From assembly GCA_002723385.1 (NCBI GenBank), contig PBNY01000024.1:40612-104611 (forward strand): a stretch of 64,000 nt of DNA, given 5' to 3'. The notes below the pieces were generated by a model that did not search any database, had not been told where the DNA came from, and was given only the letters and a program-made list of their open reading frames with translations. Origin of the DNA: Oceanospirillaceae bacterium. GTDB lineage: Bacteria > Pseudomonadota > Gammaproteobacteria > Pseudomonadales > Oceanobacteraceae. A program made the translations under genes and the position numbers. This document shows positions 33,877 to 43,344 of the stretch, piece by piece. Every line of letters starts with the position of its first letter. Position 1 is the first letter of the stretch.

Positions 33877-34527
33877 TCAGGTGGTCAGTCTTACCGACCT
33901 CCAGTCCCACCAGGATGTGAGGAAGTAACAACCGATGAATGCGGTTGCCCACCATTCGATAATGCGTTTGCCATGGCTCATTTCAATACCAATGGTGACA
34001 CCGGCAAAAGCAACGAACTGAAACCATAACAGACCTATCAACAAGGTTTTAAACCAGAATGACGGGACATTCAAACCCTGTTTTCGGCCTCTAAAGATAA
34101 GAACATAATTGATGGTCAGAGCAATCAGCATACCCTGAAAAAACAGATTGGCACCCCGAACGTGAACTCCCCAGTGGGTGTCGCCTTTTTCCGGCAACAA
34201 TACGGCGGTTCCCGCCAACAAGCCGATGGCACCCAACATGCCGAAAAACACCATCACCCGACGACTGATATTGCCAGACACGGGTTTTAACCAGGCCGAC
34301 ATCACTTGCCACCAGAACAGAAAAAAGACACAGGCAGCAACCATGCCCCCGCGGAAAATAAACCCGGCGTCCCCTTTCATACCGGTATGTGTGATGTCAG
34401 TACAACCGACCAGAAAGGGATTACAAGCTGGTGCCGTTCCCTGGGAAATCGCCACCGCATAGGTGATTGCAATGGTGCCCATCGACAACAGAAAACTGCT
34501 CAGTGCGACGTATTGTCCGAACGACAT
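33877..34527 (-). CDS. Polytopic membrane protein, tandem paralog 1 ('CNP-x3-GC' family)
   Basis: The first and shortest (216 residues) of three paralogous membrane proteins. It shows PACNPFLVGCTDITHTG near 33-49, IFRGGMVAACVFFLFWWQ, and the C-terminal block WWATAFIGCYFLTSWWDWRS with VRLTT. Six membrane segments fit. No enzyme motif is seen. It begins just past the metY terminator on the same strand, so the three paralogs probably form their own transcription unit. Function unknown. Confidence 0.65.
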   Translation of the reverse strand: MSFGQYVALSSFLLSMGTIAITYAVAISQGTAPACNPFLVGCTDITHTGMKGDAGFIFRGGMVAACVFFLFWWQVMSAWLKPVSGNISRRVMVFFGMLGAIGLLAGTAVLLPEKGDTHWGVHVRGANLFFQGMLIALTINYVLIFRGRKQGLNVPSFWFKTLLIGLLWFQFVAFAGVTIGIEMSHGKRIIEWWATAFIGCYFLTSWWDWRSVRLTT

Positions 34528-34540
34528 GCCTACCTCAAAA

Positions 34541-34580
34541 ATCTGAAAAAGTGTTTACCAGCCCACCGGCCAGCAAACAC
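34541..34580 (-). terminator. Intrinsic terminator downstream of metY
   Basis: On the minus strand GTGTTTGCTGGCC and GGCTGGTAAACAC pair over 13 positions (three G-T wobbles) around a GGTG loop, and TTTTTC follows. Confidence 0.75.
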
Positions 34581-34589
34581 ATAGGCTGC

Positions 34590-35867
34590 TTAGCCAGCAT
34601 CGGCGGCGTTCAGTGCCTGCTCAATATCGGCCATGATATCGTCGACATTCTCAATGCCAATAGACAGACGCACCAGATCCTTGGAAACACCGGCCGACGC
34701 CAGTTCTTCCTCGTTGAGCTGACGGTGCGTGGTGCTGGCTGGATGGCAAGCCAGAGACTTGGCGTCACCAATGTTCACCAGACGCTTGATCATTTGCAGC
34801 GCATCGATAAAGCGAGCACCGGCTTCTTCGCCACCTTTGATGCCGAAGCTCATGATGGACGATGGACGCCCCTGTGAGTAGGTCTTGGCCAGTTCATAGT
34901 GCTCGCTGTCTGGCAGGCCCGCGTATCGAACCCAGCTTACTTGCTCGTGCTGGTTCAGGTATTCCGCAACTTTCTGGGCATTCTCGCAGTGACGATCCAT
35001 GCGCAGTGGCAGGGTTTCCAGACCTTGCAGAATCTGGAACGCATTCATTGGCGACAATGCAGCACCCATATTACGCAGAGGCACAACGCGGGCACGACCA
35101 ATAAAGGCCGCCGGGCCGAGTGCATCAGCGTATATCACACCATGGTAAGACGGATCAGGCTCGTTGAATTGCGGGAAACGCGGGTTGTCTTTCCATGGGA
35201 AGTTACCGGAATCCACAATCGCACCAGCGATGGTTGTACCGTGGCCACCGATATATTTGGTCAGGGCATGCACCACAATATCAGCACCAAACTCGAACGG
35301 ACGGCACAAATAGGGCGTCGGTACCGTGTTATCCACAATCAGAGGCACACCGTGCTTGTGAGCCATATCAGCCAGTGCTTTGATATCAACAATGTTACCC
35401 GCCGGATTACCGATGGATTCACAGAAAACCGCTTTGGTTTTCTCGTCGATCAAGGCTTCCAGGCCAGCAATGTCGTCGCCAGGTGCCATGCGCACTTCGA
35501 TCCCCTGCTGCGGGAAGGTGTGTGCGAACAGGTTGTAGCTACCGCCATAAAGCTGGCTAACGCTGACAAAATTGTCGCCAGCACGAGCAAGGGTCTGAAT
35601 CGCAGCCGTAATTGCCGCCATGCCGGATGCCATACACAACGCACCGATACCACCTTCCAGAGCCGCCAGACGTTTTTCCAAGACGTCGTTGGTCGGGTTC
35701 ATAATACGGGAATAGATGTTGCCCTGTTCCTTCAGGTCAAACAGATCCGCGCCGTGTTGGGTATCGCGAAAGCTGTATGACGTGGTCTGGTAGATAGGCA
35801 CCGCAACCGAGCGGGTTGTCGGGTCATCTTCAAAGCCAGCATGAATCGCCTGAGTTTCGAATTTCAT
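34590..35867 (-). CDS. metY: O-acetylhomoserine sulfhydrylase (PLP-dependent)
   Basis: Cytoplasmic enzyme of the Cys/Met-metabolism PLP family that makes homocysteine from O-acetylhomoserine and sulfide. The 425-residue length matches MetY rather than the shorter MetB/MetC/MetZ (about 390). Landmarks are the start FETQAIHAGFEDDPTTRSVA, YSRIMNPTNDVLEKRLAALE, the cofactor stacking region SQLYGGSYNLF, and the PLP lysine Lys204 in HALTKYIGGHGTTIAG. It has its own terminator and a 213-base upstream region shared with radA. Substrate choice between acetyl and succinyl esters is not settled by sequence. Confidence 0.92.
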   Translation of the reverse strand: MKFETQAIHAGFEDDPTTRSVAVPIYQTTSYSFRDTQHGADLFDLKEQGNIYSRIMNPTNDVLEKRLAALEGGIGALCMASGMAAITAAIQTLARAGDNFVSVSQLYGGSYNLFAHTFPQQGIEVRMAPGDDIAGLEALIDEKTKAVFCESIGNPAGNIVDIKALADMAHKHGVPLIVDNTVPTPYLCRPFEFGADIVVHALTKYIGGHGTTIAGAIVDSGNFPWKDNPRFPQFNEPDPSYHGVIYADALGPAAFIGRARVVPLRNMGAALSPMNAFQILQGLETLPLRMDRHCENAQKVAEYLNQHEQVSWVRYAGLPDSEHYELAKTYSQGRPSSIMSFGIKGGEEAGARFIDALQMIKRLVNIGDAKSLACHPASTTHRQLNEEELASAGVSKDLVRLSIGIENVDDIMADIEQALNAADAG

Positions 35868-35926
35868 CCAGTGGTATCCTTCTTGTTGTTGTCATTGTCT
35901 GCGATCGACTCGCGCAAGCCGATGCC

Positions 35927-36045
35927 ATTCCGCATGACTGCCAGTGCTGTCCGTTCTGTCACGGAACTCACCTGTCATTGGCGCCAGAGTGTATCAATTG
36001 CAGCTCCTAACGAATAATTCCATTTGCGGAATACTCGTTCCGCAT
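35927..36045. promoter_or_regulatory. Repeated ATTCCGCA elements in the metY-radA intergenic region
   Basis: ATTCCGCAT occurs at 35927-35935, its complement TGCGGAAT at 36025-36032, and TTCCGCAT at 36038-36045. The last two make a perfect inverted repeat, TGCGGAA-TACTCG-TTCCGCA (36025-36044). This looks like an operator array for a dimeric regulator of metY, radA or both. I cannot name the regulator. Confidence 0.4.
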
Positions 36046-36080
36046 CACCAACCCATCACTACAGCAAACATCGATCAGCT

Positions 36081-37454
36081 ATGGCCAAGAAAAAAACCGC
36101 TTATGTCTGTACCGAATGCGGCGCAGATCATGCCAAATGGCAGGGACAATGCACCGGATGTGGTGCCTGGAATACACTGCAGGAATTTGTGGTCTCAGCG
36201 GCCAAACAGGCGGAACCCTCTCCGCGATTTCAGGGATACGCAGGCCAGGACAGCGGCACGGGTATTCAGCCCCTGGCTGAGGTCAATCTGGCCGAGGTAC
36301 CGCGTGTCAGTTCCGGCATGCTGGAATTCGACCGGGTTCTCGGTGGCGGATTGGTGCCCGGTTCAGCCATCCTGATTGGCGGACATCCGGGTGCTGGCAA
36401 ATCCACATTGCTGCTGCAAACCATGTGTTATCTGGCCAGCCAGATGAAAGCGCTCTATGTCACAGGCGAAGAAAGCCTGCAGCAAGTGGCAATGCGAGCA
36501 AAGCGACTCGGCTTGCCAATGAACCAACTCGATATGTTGAGTGAAACCAGCGTTGATACCCTGTTGCAACAACTGCAAACGCATCAACCCAGGGTCATCG
36601 TGATTGACTCTATCCAGGTGATGCACGTTGACGGTGTTGAATCCGCTCCAGGTAGTGTTTCACAGGTACGGGAAAGTGCCGCACTTCTGACTCGTTTTGC
36701 CAAACAGACCAACACCATCGTTTTGCTGGTCGGCCACGTCACCAAAGATGGAACACTGGCAGGCCCCAAGGTTCTGGAACACATGATCGATTGTTCCATT
36801 ATGCTGGAAGGATCCAACGACAGCCGTTATCGCACAGTGCGGGGAATCAAAAACCGCTTTGGAGCCATTAACGAACTCGGCGTCTTCGCCATGATCGACC
36901 GCGGTCTGAAAGAGGTGAAGAATCCCAGCTCCATTTTCCTCAGCCGTAGCGACGAACCAGCCCCCGGCAGCGCCGTAATGGTGATCTGGGAAGGCACTCG
37001 CCCACTGCTGGTAGAGATACAGGCGCTGGTTGATGACAGCCACTTTGGCCATCCCAAACGCGTCGCTGTGGGGCTGGATCAGAACCGCATGAACCTGTTG
37101 CTTGCTGCGCTGCATCGTCATGGCGGTGTGCATCTGGGTGACCAGGATGTCTATGTGAATGTGGTCGGTGGCGTTCGGGTCAACGAAACCAGCGCAGACC
37201 TGGCGCTGCTGCTGGCGGCTCTGTCGAGTTTCCGCAATACGGCGTTGCCGCAGGATCTGATCGCTTTTGGTGAAGTAGGCCTGTCGGGCGAAATTCGCCC
37301 GGTTCCATCCGGTCAGGAGCGCATCAAGGAAGCCGCCAAACACGGTTTTAAAACCGCCATCGTGCCCAAGGCCAATATGCCCCGGCAATTACCCGAGGGC
37401 ATGAAAGTCATTGGCGTGGAACGTCTTCAGGAAGCACTGGAGTTCGGGTTTTAA
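36081..37454 (+). CDS. radA: DNA repair protein RadA (Sms)
   Basis: Helicase-like ATPase that drives branch migration in homologous recombination together with RecA. The 457-residue product has the N-terminal zinc finger (CTECGADHAKWQGQCTGC, residues 10-27). The RecA-like domain has Walker A GHPGAGKST near 99 and the diagnostic KNRFGAINELG near 255, and the C-terminal Lon-protease-like domain contains LSGEIRPV. The ATG at 36081 is the family start (MAKKKTAYVC); an upstream in-frame ATG at 36024 adds unrelated residues. Confidence 0.96.
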   Translation: MAKKKTAYVCTECGADHAKWQGQCTGCGAWNTLQEFVVSAAKQAEPSPRFQGYAGQDSGTGIQPLAEVNLAEVPRVSSGMLEFDRVLGGGLVPGSAILIGGHPGAGKSTLLLQTMCYLASQMKALYVTGEESLQQVAMRAKRLGLPMNQLDMLSETSVDTLLQQLQTHQPRVIVIDSIQVMHVDGVESAPGSVSQVRESAALLTRFAKQTNTIVLLVGHVTKDGTLAGPKVLEHMIDCSIMLEGSNDSRYRTVRGIKNRFGAINELGVFAMIDRGLKEVKNPSSIFLSRSDEPAPGSAVMVIWEGTRPLLVEIQALVDDSHFGHPKRVAVGLDQNRMNLLLAALHRHGGVHLGDQDVYVNVVGGVRVNETSADLALLLAALSSFRNTALPQDLIAFGEVGLSGEIRPVPSGQERIKEAAKHGFKTAIVPKANMPRQLPEGMKVIGVERLQEALEFGF

Positions 37455-37474
37455 CGGGTTACAAAACAACATTT

Positions 37475-37498
37475 TATAATCAGACGTTTGTCTATACT
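37475..37498 (+). promoter_or_regulatory. Promoter and small palindrome ahead of the efflux genes
   Basis: A consensus TATAAT lies at 37475-37480 and a second TATACT at 37493-37498. Between them AGAC-GTTT-GTCT (37482-37493) is a short palindrome resembling the half-sites of TetR-family operators, well placed to block transcription. No regulator gene is adjacent, so control by a TetR-type repressor is inference. Confidence 0.4.
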
Positions 37499-37545
37499 AT
37501 GAATGACAAGAGTGTTTTTTATTTCACCCATTCAGTGAGCATGCC

Positions 37546-38418
37546 ATGCGTCCAATTGTGCCTATTCTGCCTGCGTTGGCTTTGTCATTTCCGATGTCTC
37601 TGTCTGCCAATACCCAGGTTCCATCTCCCGCTCCTGGCCTTGTTTCCTACACTTATTTTCAGCCTGCCAAGGTCACACAGGCCCAGCAGGCTGAAGTGAC
37701 CCAGATCGATACCGAGCTGAAGCTGCCCCTTGGTGTGTCAGGTAACCCGAAAGATGGCCTGTTTGTCTATCAGGCACGTATTCACGAACGGGAATTTCGT
37801 ACCGAGGTTGATGGCCAGTCTGCCTCCAAACAGCGTTTGTATGATATTTCAGTGCCCATCAGTTTTATCAAGGTGCGTGATTCGTCATCCCGCTGGATCG
37901 CCAACCTGAGTCCGGGGGTCAAGTCGTCACTGGAATTTTTTGGCACCGACGATCTGGCACTGACCGGCATGGGACAATACCGCTACCAGGGGCCAACCCA
38001 TGGCTACGGCATTGGTCTGGTGTATACCCACGCCTTCGGCGAAGGCCGGTTTGTGCCGTTGGCCAACTATCTGTATCACCCATCTCCCAACGTTGAATTA
38101 ACCCTCGGATTTCCCTACACCCGTGCCAGCTACGCACCCACACCGAGCCAGCATTACTACCTCAAAGCCCTGCCAACCGGCGGTAACTGGCATGTGTACG
38201 ACCCGGACGACAAGGACATCAAGTTTGATTACAGCCAGAAAGGTGTGCGTATCGGAATCGGCACCGAGCAGGCTCTGAGCCAACAGTTCTGGCTCAACCT
38301 GGAAGGTGGCGTACAGGTCTCGCAAGAACTGGAATTCGATAATGAACAGGGCATTCAGGAAACCCTGGAGCTGGAAGATTCCGCCTATGTGCAGGTCAGC
38401 CTGCAATTCCGCCCCTAA
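37546..38418 (+). CDS. Outer-membrane beta-barrel-like protein (DUF6268-like), first gene of the efflux cluster
   Basis: A 290-residue exported protein with a signal peptide (cleavage near 22, SLSANTQ) and repeating amphipathic strands (GLFVYQARIHEREF, YGIGLVYTHAFGEG, FWLNLEGGVQVSQ). It ends YVQVSLQFRP, typical of outer-membrane barrels. It resembles the DUF6268 group in layout but I cannot confirm that. It is not a TolC-type factor: it is too short and lacks the long coiled coils. It precedes the adaptor gene by 35 bases, so it is likely expressed with the pump. Confidence 0.7.
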   Translation: MRPIVPILPALALSFPMSLSANTQVPSPAPGLVSYTYFQPAKVTQAQQAEVTQIDTELKLPLGVSGNPKDGLFVYQARIHEREFRTEVDGQSASKQRLYDISVPISFIKVRDSSSRWIANLSPGVKSSLEFFGTDDLALTGMGQYRYQGPTHGYGIGLVYTHAFGEGRFVPLANYLYHPSPNVELTLGFPYTRASYAPTPSQHYYLKALPTGGNWHVYDPDDKDIKFDYSQKGVRIGIGTEQALSQQFWLNLEGGVQVSQELEFDNEQGIQETLELEDSAYVQVSLQFRP

Positions 38419-38453
38419 TAAACCGATATGAGCACTTCACAAAGAGAGCTTTC

Positions 38454-39527
38454 ATGATGAATGGCAAACTCATTCCACTGATCATCGCCGTTGTCGCCCC
38501 CCTGACCTGGGCAGAAGGGCCAACGGTTTCCACCCACACCATTACAACCGGCAAACTGACCGATCAGTACGAGATTTCCGGGCGGGTTCAGGCAGCCCAG
38601 CGTGTGGCTATTATTCCCCGGGTGAACGGCGTGCTGGAGCAGCGCCTGTTCACAGAGGGCAGCCGTGTCGACAAGGGTGACAAACTGTTTGTGATCGAAC
38701 AGCGCCCGTATCAGATCAAGGTCAAGCAGGCGCAGGCACAATTGAAAAGTGCCAAAGCCGCTCTCAAGCAAGCCCAGGCCGAGTTGAAACGCTTGCAGAC
38801 ACTGCGAAAATCCGGGGCCACATCCCGCTCCAGTCTGGAAAGCGCTGAAGCCACACGCGACCAGGCTGCCGCAACGGTACAGCAGGCGGAAGCCGGTCTG
38901 GAACAGGCTCAACTGGAGTTGGGCTACACGGAAATCAGCAGCCCGCTGGCCGGAAAAATTGGTCGCACCAGCCAGACACCGGGCAATCTGGTCACAGCCA
39001 ACAGCGCCACCCTGGCCACCGTGGTGCAGACCGATCCGGTCTATGTCGAGATTTCCGTCAGCAACAAGCTATTGCTGAATGTCCGCCGTCAGTCGCCAGA
39101 GATGCAGGAAGCGCGTGTTGTCCCTCATTTGGTACTGGCTGATGGCAAACCTTACCAGCATGCTGGCCAGTTCGACTTTATCGACCCGGAACTGAATCCG
39201 GATACGGATTCCCTGCAGGTGCGGGCCACCTTCCCGAATCCCAACGGTTTGTTGCTGCCGGGGGAATACGTCAAGGTCTATATCCAGCCGAAAGACGCCA
39301 AAGAGGTACTATTGGTGCCGCAGATAGCCATACAACGCGACAAGGATGGTTTTTACGTTCTGCTGGTGAATGACCAGACCACGGTTGAACAGCGCCGGGT
39401 GGTTCTGGGAGAACAGGACGGCACCAACTGGACAATTGTTTCCGGCCTGAAGCAGGGCGAGCGTGTCATCACCCTTGGCCTGCAAAAAGTTCAGGTTGGC
39501 CAACCCGTGACCGTTGCGGAGGACTGA
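38454..39527 (+). CDS. RND efflux adaptor, AcrA/MexA family
   Basis: Periplasmic adaptor linking the RND pump to an outer-membrane channel. The 357 residues have a signal peptide (MMNGKLIPLIIAVVAPLTWA) without a lipobox, unlike the lipid-anchored AcrA and MexA. Then come a barrel-sandwich/lipoyl half (IIPRVNGVLEQRLFTEGS), a helical hairpin (about 85-140, rich in Lys/Ala/Gln), the second lipoyl half (GYTEISSPLAGKIGRT) and beta-barrel plus membrane-proximal domains. AAAGAGAG precedes two adjacent ATGs (38454, 38457). The pump gene begins 3 bases after the stop. Confidence 0.92.
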   Translation: MMNGKLIPLIIAVVAPLTWAEGPTVSTHTITTGKLTDQYEISGRVQAAQRVAIIPRVNGVLEQRLFTEGSRVDKGDKLFVIEQRPYQIKVKQAQAQLKSAKAALKQAQAELKRLQTLRKSGATSRSSLESAEATRDQAAATVQQAEAGLEQAQLELGYTEISSPLAGKIGRTSQTPGNLVTANSATLATVVQTDPVYVEISVSNKLLLNVRRQSPEMQEARVVPHLVLADGKPYQHAGQFDFIDPELNPDTDSLQVRATFPNPNGLLLPGEYVKVYIQPKDAKEVLLVPQIAIQRDKDGFYVLLVNDQTTVEQRRVVLGEQDGTNWTIVSGLKQGERVITLGLQKVQVGQPVTVAED

Positions 39528-39530
39528 CCC

Positions 39531-42500
39531 ATGTTCTCTCGATTTTTTATCCAGCGCCCCAAATTTGCTCTGGTGATCTCAATTGTGATCATGATTGCCG
39601 GAATCCTGGCGGTCACCACTCTGCCCGTGACCCAGTATCCAGACATCACACCACCTCAGGTTCAGGTCAAGGCGACCTATACCGGGGCCAATGCCGAAAC
39701 CGTTGAGCAAGCGGTGGCCGCTCCGATTGAATCGATGGTCAACGGTGTCGATGACATGCTGTATATGACGTCCACCAGCGGCAATGATGGCAGCTACACC
39801 CTGACCATTACCTTCAATGTCGGCACTGACCCGGATCAGGCGGCGGTGAACGTTCAGAACCGGGTTGCTCTGGCCAATGCCAGCCTGCCGCAAGATGTGG
39901 TTCGACGTGGCGTGACGACCCAGAAGCAATCCAGTTCCATGCTGATGGTACTGGCACTGACCTCTCCCAATGGCACTCACGACAACCTGTTTATGAGCAA
40001 CTACTCTTCCATTTATCTGGAAGATGCTCTGGCGCGTATCAATGGCGTTGGCAGCGCCAGCCAGTTTGGCAGCATGGAATACGGCATGCGGGTCTGGCTT
40101 GACCCGGATCGCCTGAAAGCGCTGGATTTGTCTCCGGCGGAAATCAGCAATGCGATCCAGAGCCAGAGCGTACAGGCTGCCCTGGGTCAGATTGGCGCGC
40201 CGCCCGTGACCAATCAGCAGCAATTTCAGTACACCCTGTCAGCCAAGGGGCGTCTGGCGACCCAGGAAGAGTTTGAAAACATCATCATCCGCAGCAGCAG
40301 TGATGGCAGCCTGATTCTGCTGAAAGACATTGCGCGCGTTGAACTTGGTTCGCAGTCCTACGGCTTCCGCATGCGGGTCAATGGTCAGCCCGGTGTGCCG
40401 TTTGCGGTGTATCAGAGCCCGGGGGCCAATGCATTGGAGGTCGCTGATCAGGTGATCGCCGAGATGGAACGCCTGAAGCAATTCTTCCCGGACGATCTGG
40501 AATATCAGGTGTTCTACGACTCGACCCGGTTTGTACGAGCATCCATCAGCGAGGTGATCGATACCCTGATTCTGACCTTTGTGCTGGTGATTGCCGTTAC
40601 CTTCCTGTTCCTGGGCGACTGGCGTGCGACCCTGATTCCTTCTGCCACCATTCCGGTATCCCTGATCGGTACCTTTGTGGCACTGCAGGCGGCGGGATTT
40701 ACCATCAACACCATTTCATTATTTGCCCTGATTCTGGCCATTGGTATTGTGGTCGATGATGCCATCGTGGTGGTGGAAAACGTCAAGCGGCATATGAAAG
40801 AAGATAATCTGAGTGCGCCGGAAGCCACGTCCCGCGCCATGGGGGAAGTCTTCGGCCCGGTCATTGCCACCACGCTGGTGCTGCTGGCGGTGTTTGTGCC
40901 GGTTGCCTTTATGCCGGGTCTGACGGGTAAACTCTACACTCAGTTTGCCGTGACGATCTCAGTAGCTGTAGTGTTGTCATCCATCAACGCCCTGACGCTG
41001 TCTCCTGCCCTCTGTGCCCTGCTGCTGAAACCTGAAAAAGAAGCCCACGGCTTTTTTGCCTGGTTTAACCGAATTGTGGATAAAGCCCGTCAACGCTATG
41101 TACTGGGCGCGGTATTTTTCAACAAACGTCTGATGCTCACAGCCAGCACACTGGTTGTGTTGGGTGGTGCTACTTTTTATCTGGCCAAGAATACGCCAAC
41201 CGGTTTTATCCCTTACGAGGATCAGGGCGCATTCTTTGTGGATATTTCCCTGCCTCAGGGCGCGTCGCTGAATCGCACCGATGAGGTGGCCTTGCGTCTG
41301 GAAGAACAGGTTCGGGATATTCCTGAAATCGACCGTACGATGGTGGTCAGTGGATTTGGCCTGTTGGCTGGCGTTACGTCCAATGCCGCCTTTATGCTGC
41401 CGGTACTGACGGACTGGAGTGAGCGCCCGGATACGCCCTGGTATCAAACCTTCGGGCAAATGCGCGACATGCTCAGCAATGAGCCCGGTGCCAATGCGTT
41501 TGGTTTTCCACCACCACCAATTCCGGGACTCGGTAACGCCGGAGGCCTCGAAGCCAATCTGCTGGATTTAACCAATGCTACACCTCAACAACTGGCTCAG
41601 GTTTCCAGCAGCCTGATACTGGCCCTGAATCAGTCCGAGGCCATCAAACAGGCTTTCACCCTCTACAGTGCCAACACGCCTCAGCTGGAGCTGGTGCTTG
41701 ATCGTCGCAAGGCGCTGTCACTGGGAGTGACTCCAGCGGATATTTTCTCGACGTTACAAAGCCAACTGGGTTCTTCGTACGTCAACGATTTCACCCTGTA
41801 TGGGCGTAATTACCGGGTGATGCTGCAGGCCGAAAGTGAATACCGCGATGCCATTCAGGATATCGATGGCATTTATGTACGCTCCTCACGCGGCAGCATG
41901 GTACCTGTTAGCGCCGTGGTCGATATCAAGCAGATACTCGGGCCGCAGAAGCTGGATCGCTTCAACACCTATCGGGCTGCTGCCGTCACCATTACCCCTG
42001 CCGACGGATTTTCCAGCGGTGACGTGATGGCCATGGTTGAACAGATCGCCGCCGATACCTTGCCAGACGGCTACAATCTGGAATGGTCAGGCACCGCACA
42101 GCAAGAGCGGGAATCAGCAGGCTATGTCATGCTGATTTTCGGACTGTCATTACTGTTTGCCTATCTGTTTCTGGTGGCTCAGTACGAGAGCTGGACAATT
42201 CCGCTGGCGGTGATTCTGTCGATCACGGTTGCGGTCTTGGGCGCCTTGTTACCGCTGTACCTGATCAACGGTCTGGACAACAACCTCTATGCCCAGGTAG
42301 GACTGGTGATGCTGATTGGTCTGGCCAGTAAGTCGGCCATTCTGATTGTGGAATTTGCCAAGCAACTCAGAGAAGAAGGCAAGAGCATCACAGAGGCCGC
42401 CAGAGAAGCTGCGGACTTGCGTTTCCGTGCCGTGATGATGACGGCCTTCTCCTTTATCCTCGGTGTTGCACCTCTGATCGCGGCGTCAGGAGCCGGAGCC

Positions 42501-42635
42501 ATGAGCCGTATTTCCATCGGCTTTGTGGTGTTGTCGGGAATGCTGTTTGCCACAGTGATCGGGATATTCCTGATCCCGGCTCTGTTTGTCATGATGCAAA
42601 CCCTGCGGGAAAAAGCCAAGTCGGCGAACCCCTGA
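39531..42635 (+). CDS. RND efflux pump, HAE1 (AcrB/MexB) family
   Basis: Proton-driven multidrug exporter of the inner membrane, 1034 residues as in AcrB. It starts [20 protein letters not shown] (first membrane helix). The proton relay residues are visible as the Asp-Asp pair in [14 protein letters not shown] (membrane helix 4) and Lys in [12 protein letters not shown] (helix 10). The proline-rich docking segment [14 protein letters not shown] marks the HAE1 subfamily. GGAGGACTGACCC gives a strong ribosome binding site. No outer-membrane channel gene is encoded here, so a channel from elsewhere must be shared. Confidence 0.95.
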   Translation: MFSRFFIQRPKFALVISIVIMIAGILAVTTLPVTQYPDITPPQVQVKATYTGANAETVEQAVAAPIESMVNGVDDMLYMTSTSGNDGSYTLTITFNVGTDPDQAAVNVQNRVALANASLPQDVVRRGVTTQKQSSSMLMVLALTSPNGTHDNLFMSNYSSIYLEDALARINGVGSASQFGSMEYGMRVWLDPDRLKALDLSPAEISNAIQSQSVQAALGQIGAPPVTNQQQFQYTLSAKGRLATQEEFENIIIRSSSDGSLILLKDIARVELGSQSYGFRMRVNGQPGVPFAVYQSPGANALEVADQVIAEMERLKQFFPDDLEYQVFYDSTRFVRASISEVIDTLILTFVLVIAVTFLFLGDWRATLIPSATIPVSLIGTFVALQAAGFTINTISLFALILAIGIVVDDAIVVVENVKRHMKEDNLSAPEATSRAMGEVFGPVIATTLVLLAVFVPVAFMPGLTGKLYTQFAVTISVAVVLSSINALTLSPALCALLLKPEKEAHGFFAWFNRIVDKARQRYVLGAVFFNKRLMLTASTLVVLGGATFYLAKNTPTGFIPYEDQGAFFVDISLPQGASLNRTDEVALRLEEQVRDIPEIDRTMVVSGFGLLAGVTSNAAFMLPVLTDWSERPDTPWYQTFGQMRDMLSNEPGANAFGFPPPPIPGLGNAGGLEANLLDLTNATPQQLAQVSSSLILALNQSEAIKQAFTLYSANTPQLELVLDRRKALSLGVTPADIFSTLQSQLGSSYVNDFTLYGRNYRVMLQAESEYRDAIQDIDGIYVRSSRGSMVPVSAVVDIKQILGPQKLDRFNTYRAAAVTITPADGFSSGDVMAMVEQIAADTLPDGYNLEWSGTAQQERESAGYVMLIFGLSLLFAYLFLVAQYESWTIPLAVILSITVAVLGALLPLYLINGLDNNLYAQVGLVMLIGLASKSAILIVEFAKQLREEGKSITEAAREAADLRFRAVMMTAFSFILGVAPLIAASGAGAMSRISIGFVVLSGMLFATVIGIFLIPALFVMMQTLREKAKSANP

Positions 42636-42638
42636 AAC

Positions 42639-42676
42639 AAAAACGGGTAGTGATGTTGATCACTACCCGTTTTTTA
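42639..42676. terminator. Strong bidirectional terminator between the RND and mrp operons
   Basis: AAAACGGGTAGTGAT and ATCACTACCCGTTTT form a 15-bp perfect stem around GTTG. It is flanked by A residues on the left and T residues on the right, so it can stop transcription from both sides. Confidence 0.9.
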
Positions 42677-42690
42677 TTGCTTCTGTCTGA

Positions 42691-43065
42691 TCAGCTTTCC
42701 TGATCATTTACCTCAGGCGGTTTACGATCACGCATGGCTTCGGCAAGCTCGGCGTTGGTCGTTCCTTCCTGCATCGGCACTCGACGATGCAAGGCCGCTT
42801 TGACAATCATATAGGCCGATACCGGCGCGGTAATAAACAGGAACAGACTGATAACAATCTCCTGAATACTGAAACCGCGACCTTCCGCCACGTGCAAACA
42901 CATCGAAGCGATCAGAATACAGCCAATCCCCAACGTGGTCGTTTTGGTGGGGGCGTGCAAACGCGTGTACACATCCGGCAGTTTTACCATACCGACAGCA
43001 CCAATCAGCACAAACAGGCCACCCAGTACCAATAGAAAAGATGCGATCCATTCAAGCCAGGACAC
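42691..43065 (-). CDS. mrpG: Na+/H+ antiporter subunit MrpG
   Basis: Small subunit (124 residues, three membrane segments) of the multi-subunit Na+/H+ antiporter used for salt and pH tolerance. It has the family core GLFVLIGAVGMVKLPDVYTR near 16-35 followed by LHAPTKTTTLGIGCIL. The start is GTG, supported by AGGAGG just upstream. It is the last gene of mrpACDEFG. Confidence 0.92.
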   Translation of the reverse strand: MSWLEWIASFLLVLGGLFVLIGAVGMVKLPDVYTRLHAPTKTTTLGIGCILIASMCLHVAEGRGFSIQEIVISLFLFITAPVSAYMIVKAALHRRVPMQEGTTNAELAEAMRDRKPPEVNDQES

Positions 43066-43074
43066 AAGGGCCTC

Positions 43075-43344
43075 CTACTCAATAATGTCGCCACGCAACA
43101 GATACTTGGACAAGGCCGAGGTGCTGACAAAACCCAACATGGCAATCAGCAAGGCCGCTTCGTAATACAGCGAGGTCTGGAAATAAATGCCCAACAGCAC
43201 AATCAATGCAATGCAGTTGATGTACATGGTATCCAGGGCCAGAATCCGGTCGGTTACCGTAGGCCCGACAATCAGACGCCAGGCATTCAGAACCAGAGCC
43301 AGTCCCACCAGCACAGTGACACTTTGAAGTACGGTATCTAGCAT
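43075..43344 (-). CDS. mrpF: Na+/H+ antiporter subunit MrpF
   Basis: An 89-residue, three-segment membrane subunit with the typical WRLIVGPTVTDRILALDTM near 23-41, the conserved Asp-rich motif of MrpF. It overlaps the end of mrpE by 7 bases, and GGAGATATTTGC precedes its ATG. Acts only as part of the antiporter complex. Confidence 0.93.
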   Translation of the reverse strand: MLDTVLQSVTVLVGLALVLNAWRLIVGPTVTDRILALDTMYINCIALIVLLGIYFQTSLYYEAALLIAMLGFVSTSALSKYLLRGDIIE

